Source: a bacterium (GTDB taxonomy: Bacteria > Krumholzibacteriota > Krumholzibacteriia > Krumholzibacteriales > Krumholzibacteriaceae). From it: a stretch of 64,000 nt of DNA. The stretch covers positions 3,046,970-3,110,969 of the forward strand of contig CP070727.1 of assembly GCA_020350885.1 (NCBI GenBank). The letters are read 5' to 3'. This document shows, piece after piece, positions 36,752-45,713 of the stretch. The translations under genes and the position numbers were made by a program. The notes below the pieces were generated by a model. It was not told the origin of the DNA, searched no databases, and saw only the letters and a list, made by a program, of their open reading frames with translations. The stretch's first letter is position 1. Each line of letters starts with the position of its first letter.

Positions 36752-37576
36752 CTACGATGATGCATACCGATCCATCGATTCCTTCTCATGCAGCTCATAC
36801 ATCCTGAGCCGTTTCATCATCTCGTCGAAGTCGACCTTGTGGCCGTCGAACTCGGGACCATCGACACAAACGAACTTCGTCTCGTCCCCGACAGTGACAC
36901 GGCACGCCCCGCACATCCCGGTACCGTCGACCATAATGGTATTGAGGCTCACCAGGGTCGGAATATCGTACTTCTTCGTCAAGAGGCTTACGAACTTCAT
37001 CATGATTGGCGGACCGATTGCAACAACGAGATCGATCTTCTCACCCTTGTCGATGAGGGCCTGGAGCGCATCGGTCACCAACCCCTTCATACCGTATGAC
37101 CCGTCATCGGTGGTGATCAGGATCTCGTCACTCGTGGCGCGCATCTTCTCCTCCATGATGACCAGATCCTTCGTCCTGCCGCCGAGAATCGAGATCACAC
37201 GGTTCCCGGCGGCCCGCAACGCCTGTGCGATCGGGTGGGACGGAGCGATCCCGATGCCGCCGCCAACGACAACGACACTCCCGTACAGTTCGATATGCGT
37301 TGGACGTCCGAGGGGCCCGACCAGATCACAGATTGACTCGCCGGCATCGAGCTCCGAGAGGGACTTGGTCGTCTTTCCCACGACCTGCACGACGAGTTCG
37401 ATCCACCCTTCCTTCACGCTGGCATCGGCGATGGTCAGGGGAATCCGCTCCCCCTCATCACAGGTCCGGAGGATAATGAATTGGCCGGCCTTCCGTTTTC
37501 GTGCAATTTCGGGGGCTTCGACCCTCATTCTGAAGACTGAATCCGTGATAAATTCCTTTTCGAGTATCTCGCTCAT
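36752..37576 (-). CDS. nfnA: NADH-dependent ferredoxin:NADP+ oxidoreductase small subunit (NfnA)
   Basis: This 274-residue ferredoxin-NADP reductase-like protein has an FAD-binding barrel with RIPLTIADAS (about 43-52), a nucleotide-binding VVVGGGIGIAPSHPIAQAL and a C-terminal [2Fe-2S] site (GTGMCGACRVTVG...CVDGPEF). The same pattern occurs in dihydroorotate dehydrogenase electron-transfer subunits; the following nfnB marks it as NfnA. It heads the pair. The gap to the divergent kinase gene contains its promoter region. Confidence 0.92.
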   Translation of the reverse strand: MSEILEKEFITDSVFRMRVEAPEIARKRKAGQFIILRTCDEGERIPLTIADASVKEGWIELVVQVVGKTTKSLSELDAGESICDLVGPLGRPTHIELYGSVVVVGGGIGIAPSHPIAQALRAAGNRVISILGGRTKDLVIMEEKMRATSDEILITTDDGSYGMKGLVTDALQALIDKGEKIDLVVAIGPPIMMKFVSLLTKKYDIPTLVSLNTIMVDGTGMCGACRVTVGDETKFVCVDGPEFDGHKVDFDEMMKRLRMYELHEKESMDRYASS

Positions 37577-37935
37577 AGTAGTCCGATAAATCCTTGTAAT
37601 CTATTCATATTCTTAATGATACAGGCCTAGAGCCGATCTGCCGGGGCTCTGATGCCCTGCGCCTGTGACCTGGCGATAATTAAGATATTTCACAAAAACT
37701 TTTTTATATGTATATAGCAAAGTAACGCATACGAAATCAAGGGAATTTTTCCAGATACCTGAAAGGATAACATGGGGAGTTACAACCATTTTTCACTGTA
37801 ATCGGTGGATCTCGAGGAGTATTGGTACTATTTTTGTTAGTATACCGAAGCGTGCGTGCGAAATCACTTGCCAGGGTCGTATGTATCGTTATTATTACGA
37901 GATAAGAAAAAACGCAGCCGGTAAACGAGGCTCCT
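37577..37935. other. Divergent regulatory region between nfnA and the hybrid kinase
   Basis: This 359-base AT-rich gap separates two divergent genes and must hold both promoters. A plausible plus-strand promoter is TTGCCA (37868-37873), 16 nt and TATTAT (37890-37895), 40 nt before the kinase start. On the nfnA side no clear -35/-10 pair stands out. No gene seen. Confidence 0.45.
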
Positions 37936-40701
37936 TTGGCGCAGGATGCCAAGACCATGAGCACTAAAAAAACCAGGGAGTTCCACGGCGAACTCGAAGC
38001 GTTACGTAAGCGCATCTCCGAGCTCGAACAGCTGGAGACGAGGCACAAGCTCGCCGATAATACAGTGAAGGAGAGCGAGGAGAAGTTCAGGGCACTCTTC
38101 GATAGTGCGAGCGACGCCATCTTTATTCACGACCTCGACGGGCGCTTCGTCGAGGTTAACAAGGCCGCCACCGAACGGCTCGGCTACTCCAGGGATGAGC
38201 TACTCGAGATGACACCGGTCGATATCGATTCATCCCAGTTCGCCGCTCTGGTACCAAAGCGGATCGAGGAGCTGAAGCGAGAAAGGCACCTCTTCCTCGA
38301 AACCGCCCATGTGACAAAGGACGGCGCGGCGATCCCGATCGAACTGAGCAGCAGCATCATCGAGTTCCAGGGAAGACAGATGATCCTGAGCATCGCCCGG
38401 GATATCACCGAGCGGAGAGACGCCGAGCGGTTGCTGCGTGAGAACAAGGAGAAGTACAGCAGTCTCTTTCACCAATCGAACGACTCGATCATCGTTCACG
38501 ACCTCGACGGCAACATCATAGACGTCAATACAAAGACCCTGGAACTGTTCGGGTACGACGAATCAGAGATATTCTCCCTGCGTATCATCGATCTCTACCC
38601 TTCCGACATGCATGAAATTTCGAAACGGGCTTTCGATAGGATCACCCGGGAAGGTCATATCAGCTTCGAGATCGATTTCATGAAAAAGGACGGCGAAGTC
38701 TTCCCAGCGGAGGTCTCATCGAGCATGCTCGAGATCGGCGGGAAACCGGTGATCCAGGGGGTCGTCCGGGATATCACCGAGAAAAAGAAGGGGGAGGAAG
38801 AGCTACGCGAATCCAAGGAAATGTACGAAACATTGGTACTCGCCTCCCCCCTTGCGGTGTCCATGACCGACCTCGAGGGGCGAATCACATACGTCTCGCC
38901 ACGAACGCTTGCACTATTGGGATTCGACCGTGTCGATGAGCTTATCGGCAGGGACGCTCTCGAACTCATCACAGAGAAGGACCAAGAGCGTGCGAAAGAA
39001 ATCCTGAAGAGAATATTGAAGGAAAGATACAATGAGAACATCGAATATACCATGCGCAGAAAAGACGGCACAACATTCATCGGCGAGGCGAACGCAGCAC
39101 TGGTCTTGGATGCCCATGCAAATCCGAAGGCCATCATCATAACGGCACGTGACATCACCGAGCGTAAGAATGAAGAGATACGTCTGCGCGAATCAGAAGA
39201 GAAGTTTCGAACACTGGCTGAAAAACTCCCGAACATGATCTTTATCAACAAGGGTGGACGTGTCGTCTATGCAAATGAGCGCTGCAGCGAGGTCACCGGC
39301 TATACGAGAGAGGAATTCTACTCACCGCACTTCGACTTCTTCTGTTTGATCGCTCCGGAAAACAAGGATCTGATTGTCAAAAACTTCCGAAGCCACATGG
39401 CGGGTCAAGATGTCAATCCCCACGAGTATGCTATCATAACGAAGGGTGGACGGTATATCGATGCCCTCCTGACGACAAAGCTGATCAATTACGAAGGAGA
39501 ACGGGCGATACTCGGTATCATCACCGATCTCACCGAGAGAAAGGAACTGGAGCGGCGCCTCAATCAGTCACAGAAGATGGAGGCGATCGGACAGCTCGCC
39601 GGCGGTGTAGCGCATGACTTTAACAACATTCTCATAGGTATTATGGGGTACAGTGACCTCTTGCTCAACGAGCTCGGTGACGGCAACCTGCTCTGCGGGG
39701 ATGTTGAAGAGATCAAAAAGGCGGCCGAGCGGGCCGCATCGCTCACGCGCCAGCTTCTCGTCTTCGGCAGCAAGGAGATGCTCCAGACCAAGGTGGTAAA
39801 CATCAACGATGTCATCTCTAACATGCATCAGATGCTCGAGCGGTTCATCGGTGAGGACATCGAGCTGACACTGAGTCTTGATCCGGATCTGAAACCGGTG
39901 AAGGCCGATCCGGCACAGATCGAGGTGAGTCTCATCAATCTCGCCGTCAATGCGCGGGATGCAATGCCTGAGGGTGGACAACTTACCATTAAAACGGATA
40001 ACGTCGTACTGGACGAGAACGCTTGCAACGTGATGATAAACGCCAAGCCCGGCAATCATGTGCGTGTAAGTGTGAGGGACACCGGCATGGGGATCGAGCC
40101 CGAGTTGCTCGACCGCATCTTCGAACCCTTTTTCACGACAAAGTCGGATGCGAACGGTACCGGCATGGGGCTCGCCACAGTCTATGGTAGCATCAAGCAG
40201 CACGGCGGATGCATCAGTGCCACGAGCACACCGGGATCGGGTTCGACGTTCGAGATCTACATTCCGGCCACGGGGGAAAGGAAAACAGTAGAAGACGACG
40301 CAGAGCTACCCCTCACAGAGCTCCAGGGAAACGGCGAGTGTATCCTGCTCGTGGAGGATGAATCCGGTGTACGGAGCTTCACTTCGAGGGCGCTGCGGGA
40401 GAATGGATACACCGTCCTCGAAGCGCATAACACCGAAGAGGGATTACAGATCTTCCAGCAGGAAAGGGATACGATCGAGCTCGTCTTCAGCGATGTGGTA
40501 CTACCCGGGAAAACGGGCATCAAGCTGATCGAAGAGCTCACCTCCATGAAACCCCGTCTGAAGGTGATCATGAGCAGCGGGTATACGAAGGAGAAATCAC
40601 ACTGGGAACTGATCCGGGAGCGTGGCTTCCGTTTCGTGCAGAAACCCTACTCGCTGGTCAACCTCCTCACCTCGGTCAAGGAAACCCTGGCAACCGGGTG
40701 A
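37936..40701 (+). CDS. Multi-PAS hybrid sensor histidine kinase
   Basis: The 921-residue protein is soluble: no membrane helix or signal. A short coiled-coil (10-40) leads to four PAS domains (about 45-165, 170-290, 290-410, 420-535). A HisKA dimer helix with H560 in GGVAHDFNN follows, then a HATPase with NLAVNARDAMPEGG, DTGMGIEPELLDRIFEPFFTTK and GTGMGLATVYG. A C-terminal receiver (about 800-921) has phosphoacceptor D853 in FSDVVLPG and K in VQKPYS. The order fits a cytoplasmic energy or redox sensor, the PAS input unknown. Start TTG 37936 (GAGG upstream) or ATG 37957. It is convergent with dnaE2, and the two stops overlap by 26 nt. No cognate response regulator is adjacent. Confidence 0.92.
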   Translation: MAQDAKTMSTKKTREFHGELEALRKRISELEQLETRHKLADNTVKESEEKFRALFDSASDAIFIHDLDGRFVEVNKAATERLGYSRDELLEMTPVDIDSSQFAALVPKRIEELKRERHLFLETAHVTKDGAAIPIELSSSIIEFQGRQMILSIARDITERRDAERLLRENKEKYSSLFHQSNDSIIVHDLDGNIIDVNTKTLELFGYDESEIFSLRIIDLYPSDMHEISKRAFDRITREGHISFEIDFMKKDGEVFPAEVSSSMLEIGGKPVIQGVVRDITEKKKGEEELRESKEMYETLVLASPLAVSMTDLEGRITYVSPRTLALLGFDRVDELIGRDALELITEKDQERAKEILKRILKERYNENIEYTMRRKDGTTFIGEANAALVLDAHANPKAIIITARDITERKNEEIRLRESEEKFRTLAEKLPNMIFINKGGRVVYANERCSEVTGYTREEFYSPHFDFFCLIAPENKDLIVKNFRSHMAGQDVNPHEYAIITKGGRYIDALLTTKLINYEGERAILGIITDLTERKELERRLNQSQKMEAIGQLAGGVAHDFNNILIGIMGYSDLLLNELGDGNLLCGDVEEIKKAAERAASLTRQLLVFGSKEMLQTKVVNINDVISNMHQMLERFIGEDIELTLSLDPDLKPVKADPAQIEVSLINLAVNARDAMPEGGQLTIKTDNVVLDENACNVMINAKPGNHVRVSVRDTGMGIEPELLDRIFEPFFTTKSDANGTGMGLATVYGSIKQHGGCISATSTPGSGSTFEIYIPATGERKTVEDDAELPLTELQGNGECILLVEDESGVRSFTSRALRENGYTVLEAHNTEEGLQIFQQERDTIELVFSDVVLPGKTGIKLIEELTSMKPRLKVIMSSGYTKEKSHWELIRERGFRFVQKPYSLVNLLTSVKETLATG

Positions 40702-43700
40702 CGAGCCGGGCCTCTTCGGCAATGAGGCTTTCGACGCCGAGCTCGGACTCCACCCGCCCGCGCACAAGAAAGGGACCTCTGCCCCGTACCAGCTCCCGTG
40801 CCGTGCGGGCATAGACACGGGGAAAGAAGATTGCCTCGAAACGCCCCCACCGATCCGAGAAGGTCACGAAGATCATCTCCTCACCCTGAGTAACCGTTCG
40901 GGTGGGCTTTACGGTCACCTTCCATCCCACAAGCTCTACCTCTTCCCCTACACGGTCGGCAAGGTCGACTGAGCGGACGAACCCTCCCGGGCGGGTCGGT
41001 CCTCTTGAGCGGGTTGGTCTTCCCGAGGGGGTTGATCCTCCTGAGAGGGTTAACCCTCTCGGGCGGGCTGGTCCTCTTGAGCGGGTTGGTTCGTTCAGAC
41101 GAGCTGGTTCTTTCGAGCGGGCGAGCTGCGAGATCTCCCGCTCGAACATCGCCAAGGGGTGGGCGCTCACGGCCAGGCCCAGGTACTCTCGCTCGAGAGA
41201 CACCCGTTGCGGCAGGTCGTGGTCGGGGATGCGCGGAAGCCGGTCGATCAGCTCATGACCGCCCGTGCGCCGTGCCGTTCTGGCACCGTCGCGTACACAC
41301 CGTCCCCCCACATCCACCTGCTCCGGGGCGCCCGCCTCCCCTTTTCCCTCCGTTTTTCCCCGGGGCCTGAGCAGGTGCAACTCCCAGAGAAGCTCGGGAC
41401 GTGAGCGGCCAAAGGAATCCATCGCCCCGCAGCGGATGAGGGATTCGACCTCGTCCCGCGAGGCCGGCACCCTGGCGAGAAATCCACCGAGAGAGCGGTA
41501 CGGGCGCTCCTCGACGATCCGCTCTGCAGTCTCGACGGTGAGCCCCTTGATCTGCATGAGGCCGATACGGAGCGCATCCCCGGCGCCGTGATGCCGGAGC
41601 CTGCTCACGTTCACGCAGGGCGGCAGGATCGCGAGCCCCATCCGCCGGGCCTCCTCCAGGTACTCCTCCTGTGAGTAGTAACCACCCCCGTTCGAGAGGA
41701 CGGCGGCCATGAACTCCGCAGGATAGTGGGTCTTCCAATAGACGCTCTCGAAGGATTCGAGCGCGAACGAGGCCGAGTGCGCCTTGCAGAAGGCGTAGCC
41801 AGCGAATGAAGCGATCTGCCGGAAGATCTCCCGGGCGGTCCCGTCGGGGATGCCTCGCGCCAATGCCCCTCGCATGAAGGCGTCCCGGTACGAGGCCATC
41901 GTCTCGGCATCCTGATTCTTGTACGACATGCAGCGCCTGAGACCGTCCGCCTGGGCGTAGCTCATCCCGGCCACCGCCACGGCGATCCGGATCACCTGCT
42001 CCTGATAGATGAGGCAGCCGCAGGTGTCGCTGAGCACCTCCTCCAGGGCAGGATGGATCACCGTGACCGGCTCGAGCCCGAGGTGGCGCCGCAGGTATTG
42101 CCGCTTGCCGCCGTAGCTGGAGACACCGGGCCGGATGATCGAGGAAAGGGCCGTCAGCACCTCGAAGTCATCGCACCGGGCCTGTCTGATGAGCTGTACC
42201 ATGCCGGGGGACTCGATATAGAAACAGCCTTCGGTGTGTCCCTCGCGGAGCATCCGTCTCGTGGCAGGGTCACGGCAGTAGTCGATCCGTTCCGGGTGGA
42301 GCGGGCGTCCCTCGTTCTCCTCGGCCATTGCGGCGGCCTCTTGGATGACGGCGAGGCCCTTCTGGCCGATGACGTCGATCTTCACGAAGCCCGCATCCTC
42401 GATCTCGTGCATCGACCATTGTGTGATCTCATACCCCTTGTCCCCGCGCTGGAGCGGCACCGTATCGGTGATCGGCCCCGGCGAGATCACGAGGCCACAG
42501 GGGTGGGTAGCCATATGCCGGGGAGATCCGCCGATCCGCACCGCCAGCGGCAGCAGTGTCGCAAACGGCTCGCGATCGAGCGGGATATCGGCGGCGGGCG
42601 AGACCGCGCAGACCTCCCTGAGCCGCTCCACCGAGGCGAAGAAGGGAATGCGCTTGACGAGCGGACCCACCTCGCTTTCGGGTATCCCGAGGGTCTTGGC
42701 CGTTTCCCTGAGTGCTGCCCGTGCCCGGAAGGTGCTGTAGGTACCGATCATGGCGACATGCCGCCGGCCGTAGCGGCGGAAGATGTAGGCAAGAACCTCC
42801 TCACGGTCGTCCGTGGCGAAGTCGATATCAAAGTCGGGAAGCCGCTCCCGCTCCGGATTCAGGAACCGCTGGAAGAAGAGGTTGTGACGGAGAGGGTTCA
42901 CGTGTGTGATGCCGAGCGCGTAGGAGACGAGGCTGTTCCCCGCCGATCCCCGGCCCAGCGAGCGCATCCCGCGGCTCCTGGCGAAACGGACTATATCCCA
43001 GCAGATAAGAAAGTAGCCGGCGAGCCCCTTTGTGATCACGACGGCAAGCTCTTCCTCGAGCCGTTCCCGCGCCGTGCGCCACTCGGCCGCACCCAGACGC
43101 TCCCCCACACCACAGCCGTTCCCCGTGCCGTAACGATGCCCCCTATCCCTCCTGCGCCCCAGACGCTCCCCGAGGCCCCTCACCGCAAGGCGCCTGAGCA
43201 CGGCGGCTGGATCGTCGCCGGGCGGGAGACGGAAGTGCGGGAGCTTGCGGGACCTGAGATCGAGCTCCACACAGCAGTCCGCGGCAACCGCCGCGGTCCC
43301 GTCGAGGGCGTCTGGATCGTCGCCGAAGACCCCCATCACATCCTTCGGTGAACGGAAGAAGGCGGTGGGCGGGGCGGCCTCGCCCGGGGGAAGCGTTCCG
43401 ACGGTCGTGCGTGTACGGATCGCCGTGAGAACCATGTGGACGTAGTGCTCGCACCGATCGATAAAGTAGATCTCGCCTGCGGCGACGCTTCCGAGTCCGA
43501 GCCGCGAGGCGAGGTGCCTGAGCCGCCACCGGCGCTCGTGCCACTGCCTCCCCGGTGAAACCGGGAGGGCGACCCGGAGGTTCCGTCGTCCGGCGAGACG
43601 CCGGATGACCCGCACGTCCGCGCTCAGGAGGTAGAGATCGTCGGAGACCGTGGAGAGAGCCTCCTCGAGTGAGAAACGCGTGTCGAGGTGACGGGAGGTC

Positions 43701-43984
43701 ACCAGCTGGCAGAGCTCGCGATAGCCGCCGGCGTTGCGCGCGAGAAGAACCACCCGCGCGCGACCCTCCCCCCACGAGCCCGTAAGCGTCACACCGTATA
43801 TCGGCCGGATGCCGGCACGCTCGCAGGCCCGCTGGAAGGGTACGACCGCATAGAGCCCGTCGGTGTCGGTGAGCGCCAGGGCGGACATCCCCGCCTCGGC
43901 GGCCGCACCGACCAGATCCTCGACCGGCCTCGTCCCGGCCAGAAGCGAGAAGTTCGAATGAACCCACAGGTGAACGAAGCTCAT
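40676..43984 (-). CDS. dnaE2: Error-prone DNA polymerase III alpha subunit DnaE2/ImuC
   Basis: This C-family polymerase acts in SOS mutagenesis and translesion synthesis. The 1102-residue protein has a PHP domain (HSNFSLLAGT near residue 10), the palm aspartates in LPDFDIDF with the upstream GRGSAGNSLVSY motif, and ATHPCGLVIS, QWSMHEIEDAGFVKIDVIG and PGVSSYGGKRQYLRR blocks. A tandem helix-hairpin-helix region precedes a C-terminal OB-fold (about 1010-1095). Between these, residues about 950-1000 are Arg/Pro/Ser/Gly-rich and built from degenerate repeats. ATG 43984 overlaps the upstream polymerase gene (ATGA), so the two are coupled. GC content is clearly above the window average. Confidence 0.93.
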   Translation of the reverse strand: MSFVHLWVHSNFSLLAGTRPVEDLVGAAAEAGMSALALTDTDGLYAVVPFQRACERAGIRPIYGVTLTGSWGEGRARVVLLARNAGGYRELCQLVTSRHLDTRFSLEEALSTVSDDLYLLSADVRVIRRLAGRRNLRVALPVSPGRQWHERRWRLRHLASRLGLGSVAAGEIYFIDRCEHYVHMVLTAIRTRTTVGTLPPGEAAPPTAFFRSPKDVMGVFGDDPDALDGTAAVAADCCVELDLRSRKLPHFRLPPGDDPAAVLRRLAVRGLGERLGRRRDRGHRYGTGNGCGVGERLGAAEWRTARERLEEELAVVITKGLAGYFLICWDIVRFARSRGMRSLGRGSAGNSLVSYALGITHVNPLRHNLFFQRFLNPERERLPDFDIDFATDDREEVLAYIFRRYGRRHVAMIGTYSTFRARAALRETAKTLGIPESEVGPLVKRIPFFASVERLREVCAVSPAADIPLDREPFATLLPLAVRIGGSPRHMATHPCGLVISPGPITDTVPLQRGDKGYEITQWSMHEIEDAGFVKIDVIGQKGLAVIQEAAAMAEENEGRPLHPERIDYCRDPATRRMLREGHTEGCFYIESPGMVQLIRQARCDDFEVLTALSSIIRPGVSSYGGKRQYLRRHLGLEPVTVIHPALEEVLSDTCGCLIYQEQVIRIAVAVAGMSYAQADGLRRCMSYKNQDAETMASYRDAFMRGALARGIPDGTAREIFRQIASFAGYAFCKAHSASFALESFESVYWKTHYPAEFMAAVLSNGGGYYSQEEYLEEARRMGLAILPPCVNVSRLRHHGAGDALRIGLMQIKGLTVETAERIVEERPYRSLGGFLARVPASRDEVESLIRCGAMDSFGRSRPELLWELHLLRPRGKTEGKGEAGAPEQVDVGGRCVRDGARTARRTGGHELIDRLPRIPDHDLPQRVSLEREYLGLAVSAHPLAMFEREISQLARSKEPARLNEPTRSRGPARPRGLTLSGGSTPSGRPTRSRGPTRPGGFVRSVDLADRVGEEVELVGWKVTVKPTRTVTQGEEMIFVTFSDRWGRFEAIFFPRVYARTARELVRGRGPFLVRGRVESELGVESLIAEEARLVTRLPGFP
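40980..41130 (-). repeat. Degenerate minisatellite within dnaE2
   Basis: This stretch consists of imperfect short units, about 22-27 bases, variants of a CTCTTGAGCGGGTTGGTC core. They encode an Arg/Pro/Gly/Ser-rich linker between the helix-hairpin-helix region and the OB-fold of DnaE2. The frame is kept open throughout. Confidence 0.7.
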
Positions 43985-45255
43985 GGCGCCCGCCCCATCC
44001 CGGCTCCCTCCCGCCCCGTGCGATGCCCCGATCCCCCGTAACGGTCTCCGCCCGCATCATCCCCCCTGCCCAGTCCAGGCAGCGCCCTGCCGAAGACGGG
44101 TGCCACACCGGCGGGGAGGTTGGCGCGGAGGTGATCGAGCGCGGTGCGCAGCCGCCGCATCCGCTCCGCTCCGGTGGCACTATCCGCGAAGAGTCCGAGC
44201 TGAAGCGGCTCGGGCTCGAGGCGCCCGGCCGAGAGCGCCAAGCGGCGCACCCGGACACGCCGCGCGAATATCCGCACGAAGACCGGTCTCACCGCCTCGA
44301 AGAGGAGCGCATCGTCCGAATCGGGGGCCGGGAGCCTCCCTGTCCCCCGCACCGTCATCCCGTCCGCATAGCGAAGCTCGAGGAACACCGAGCCCGCCCG
44401 GAAGCGCTCCGCCCGCAGACGTTCCCCCAGTCGCTCGGCGAGACGGTAGAGAATCGATTCGAGCACACGCCTGTGCACCCGGTCGGGTTGAAGGAGCTCC
44501 TCGACGGTGAAACGCTCGTCGGGGGCGGGCTGTGCCCGCACGGGGGCAAAGTCCTCGCCAAACGCTCCCCGGTAGAGGCGCGCACCCCACGTGCCAAAGC
44601 AGAAGGAGAGCACCTCTCCGTCGAAGCGGGTGATATCCCCGACACGAACGATCCCCAGCTCCCGGAGCACCGGTGCCCACCGCTCGCCCACCGGCGGGAA
44701 ACGATCGATCGGCACCGGCGCCAGAAACGACCGCTCGTAGCCCGGATAGACATCGACGAGGTGGGCGCACTTGGCCGAGCGAGAGGCCACGTGGCTCACG
44801 AGCTTGTTGGACGCGATCCCCAGGGAGACGCGAAGGCCCGTCTGGCATACGATCTCCCTCTTGATCCGGCTCCCCGTATCGAGCACATCCCCGAAGAGCC
44901 GTTTGCAGCCGGTATAGTCGATGTACCACTCGTCCAGCGAGGCGGGCTCGACGAGGGGACTGTAGCGGTGCAGGATTCCGGAGAGGGCATGCGAGGCCTG
45001 CCGGAAGAGCTTCCAGTCGGGCGGAAGAAAGGCGCCACGCGGGCACAGGCGCCTCGCCTGTGAGACGGTCATGCCGCGCCGCACACCCTCACGCCGGGCC
45101 TCGTACGAAGACGAAAGCACCGCTCCGCGCGGAAGCGGACCCGAGATCACCACCGGCCGATCCCGCAGCGCCGGATCACGCAAGCGCAGGATCGAGGCAT
45201 AGAAATCGTCCGTGTTGACATGCAAAATCTCCCGCTCCATCCGTGGTCCCCCCAT
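43981..45255 (-). CDS. Y-family DNA polymerase (DinB/ImuB-like)
   Basis: The 424-residue protein has the Y-family start HVNTDDFYASILRLRDP, with the catalytic Asp pair, and the second acidic site as SLDEWYIDYTG. A palm/little-finger order follows (YADGMTVRGTGRL is in the little-finger region). A Gly/Asp/Arg-rich tail of about 35 residues lies at the C-terminus. As the acidic residues are present, it is probably catalytic, unlike the usual ImuB, and may cooperate with DnaE2 in lesion bypass. It overlaps dnaE2 by 4 nt and follows the mini S24-like gene by 6 nt. GC-rich like its neighbours. ATG 45240 is an alternative start. Confidence 0.9.
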   Translation of the reverse strand: MGGPRMEREILHVNTDDFYASILRLRDPALRDRPVVISGPLPRGAVLSSSYEARREGVRRGMTVSQARRLCPRGAFLPPDWKLFRQASHALSGILHRYSPLVEPASLDEWYIDYTGCKRLFGDVLDTGSRIKREIVCQTGLRVSLGIASNKLVSHVASRSAKCAHLVDVYPGYERSFLAPVPIDRFPPVGERWAPVLRELGIVRVGDITRFDGEVLSFCFGTWGARLYRGAFGEDFAPVRAQPAPDERFTVEELLQPDRVHRRVLESILYRLAERLGERLRAERFRAGSVFLELRYADGMTVRGTGRLPAPDSDDALLFEAVRPVFVRIFARRVRVRRLALSAGRLEPEPLQLGLFADSATGAERMRRLRTALDHLRANLPAGVAPVFGRALPGLGRGDDAGGDRYGGSGHRTGREGAGMGRAP

Positions 45256-45261
45256 TCAAAC

Positions 45262-45480
45262 CTAGAGCCTCCGCTTGACACCGATGACGACCCCGATCAC
45301 CTCCCTCCCGCACCCACGTTCCCAGCGACAGAGCGCCTCGACCTTTTCCGTCCGCACGAGCGCCAGCTCCCCCTCCCGGGGCGCGCGGCCCGTCTCAAGG
45401 AGCAGGCAATCCCCCTCCCGTACCTCCCCCGAGGCGTTCGCGGAGAGAACGGCATCCACCCTTCGGTACACAAAAGACAT
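45262..45480 (-). CDS. Short S24/LexA-like protein of the mutasome operon
   Basis: This 72-residue protein consists mainly of beta strands: LSANASGEVREGDCLLLETGRAPREGELALVRTEKVEALCRWE (about 11-55). The pattern of G-D-x-L-L-L followed by G-E-L-A-L-V resembles the second half of LexA/UmuD-type S24 domains without the cleavage or catalytic parts. It lies between lexA and the Y-family polymerase, where other genomes often have an imuA-like gene. The start ATG 45480 has AGGTGG upstream; GTG 45489 is an alternative. It could be an accessory factor that tunes the operon or the polymerase. Family not certain. Confidence 0.65.
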   Translation of the reverse strand: MSFVYRRVDAVLSANASGEVREGDCLLLETGRAPREGELALVRTEKVEALCRWERGCGREVIGVVIGVKRRL

Positions 45481-45489
45481 ATCGACCAC

Positions 45490-45713
45490 CTAAATGAAAA
45501 AAAACAGCTAAGGCCGTGGCCCGGCGCGGGCCGGACATTCCAGCGCGGGGCCGGCGCAGGCACGGGTGCCCCGACGCAGGTCCCGGCACAGGCCGCGGCA
45601 TCCCACCGGCACGAGGCTGACGCGAGCCGCAGCCTCCCGGCGCGGGTGCCCCCGCACAGGCCCCGGCACAGACCGGACACCCCCGGCATGGAGCCGTCCC
45701 GCAGACAGCCGGT
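45490..45713. repeat. GC-rich intergenic stretch with degenerate repeats
   Basis: About 220 bases of very GC-rich sequence made of degenerate short units such as CGGCACAGGCC and GCGCGGG. No open gene with family features is seen. It separates lexA from the rest of the SOS operon and may contain a weak terminator or hairpin that tunes expression. Confidence 0.5.

Noticed and set aside
36666..37589. Plus-strand ORF of 307 codons opposite nfnA
   Set aside because: It is antisense to a clear flavoprotein, Ser-rich and without motifs.
42053..43351. Long plus-strand ORF (432 codons) inside dnaE2
   Set aside because: It is a shadow frame in GC-rich DNA. The minus-strand protein has all polymerase motifs.
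45490..45713. GC-rich stretch as a coding region
   Set aside because: The open frames there are compositional artefacts, with Arg/Pro/Gly repeats and no start with a ribosome binding site.
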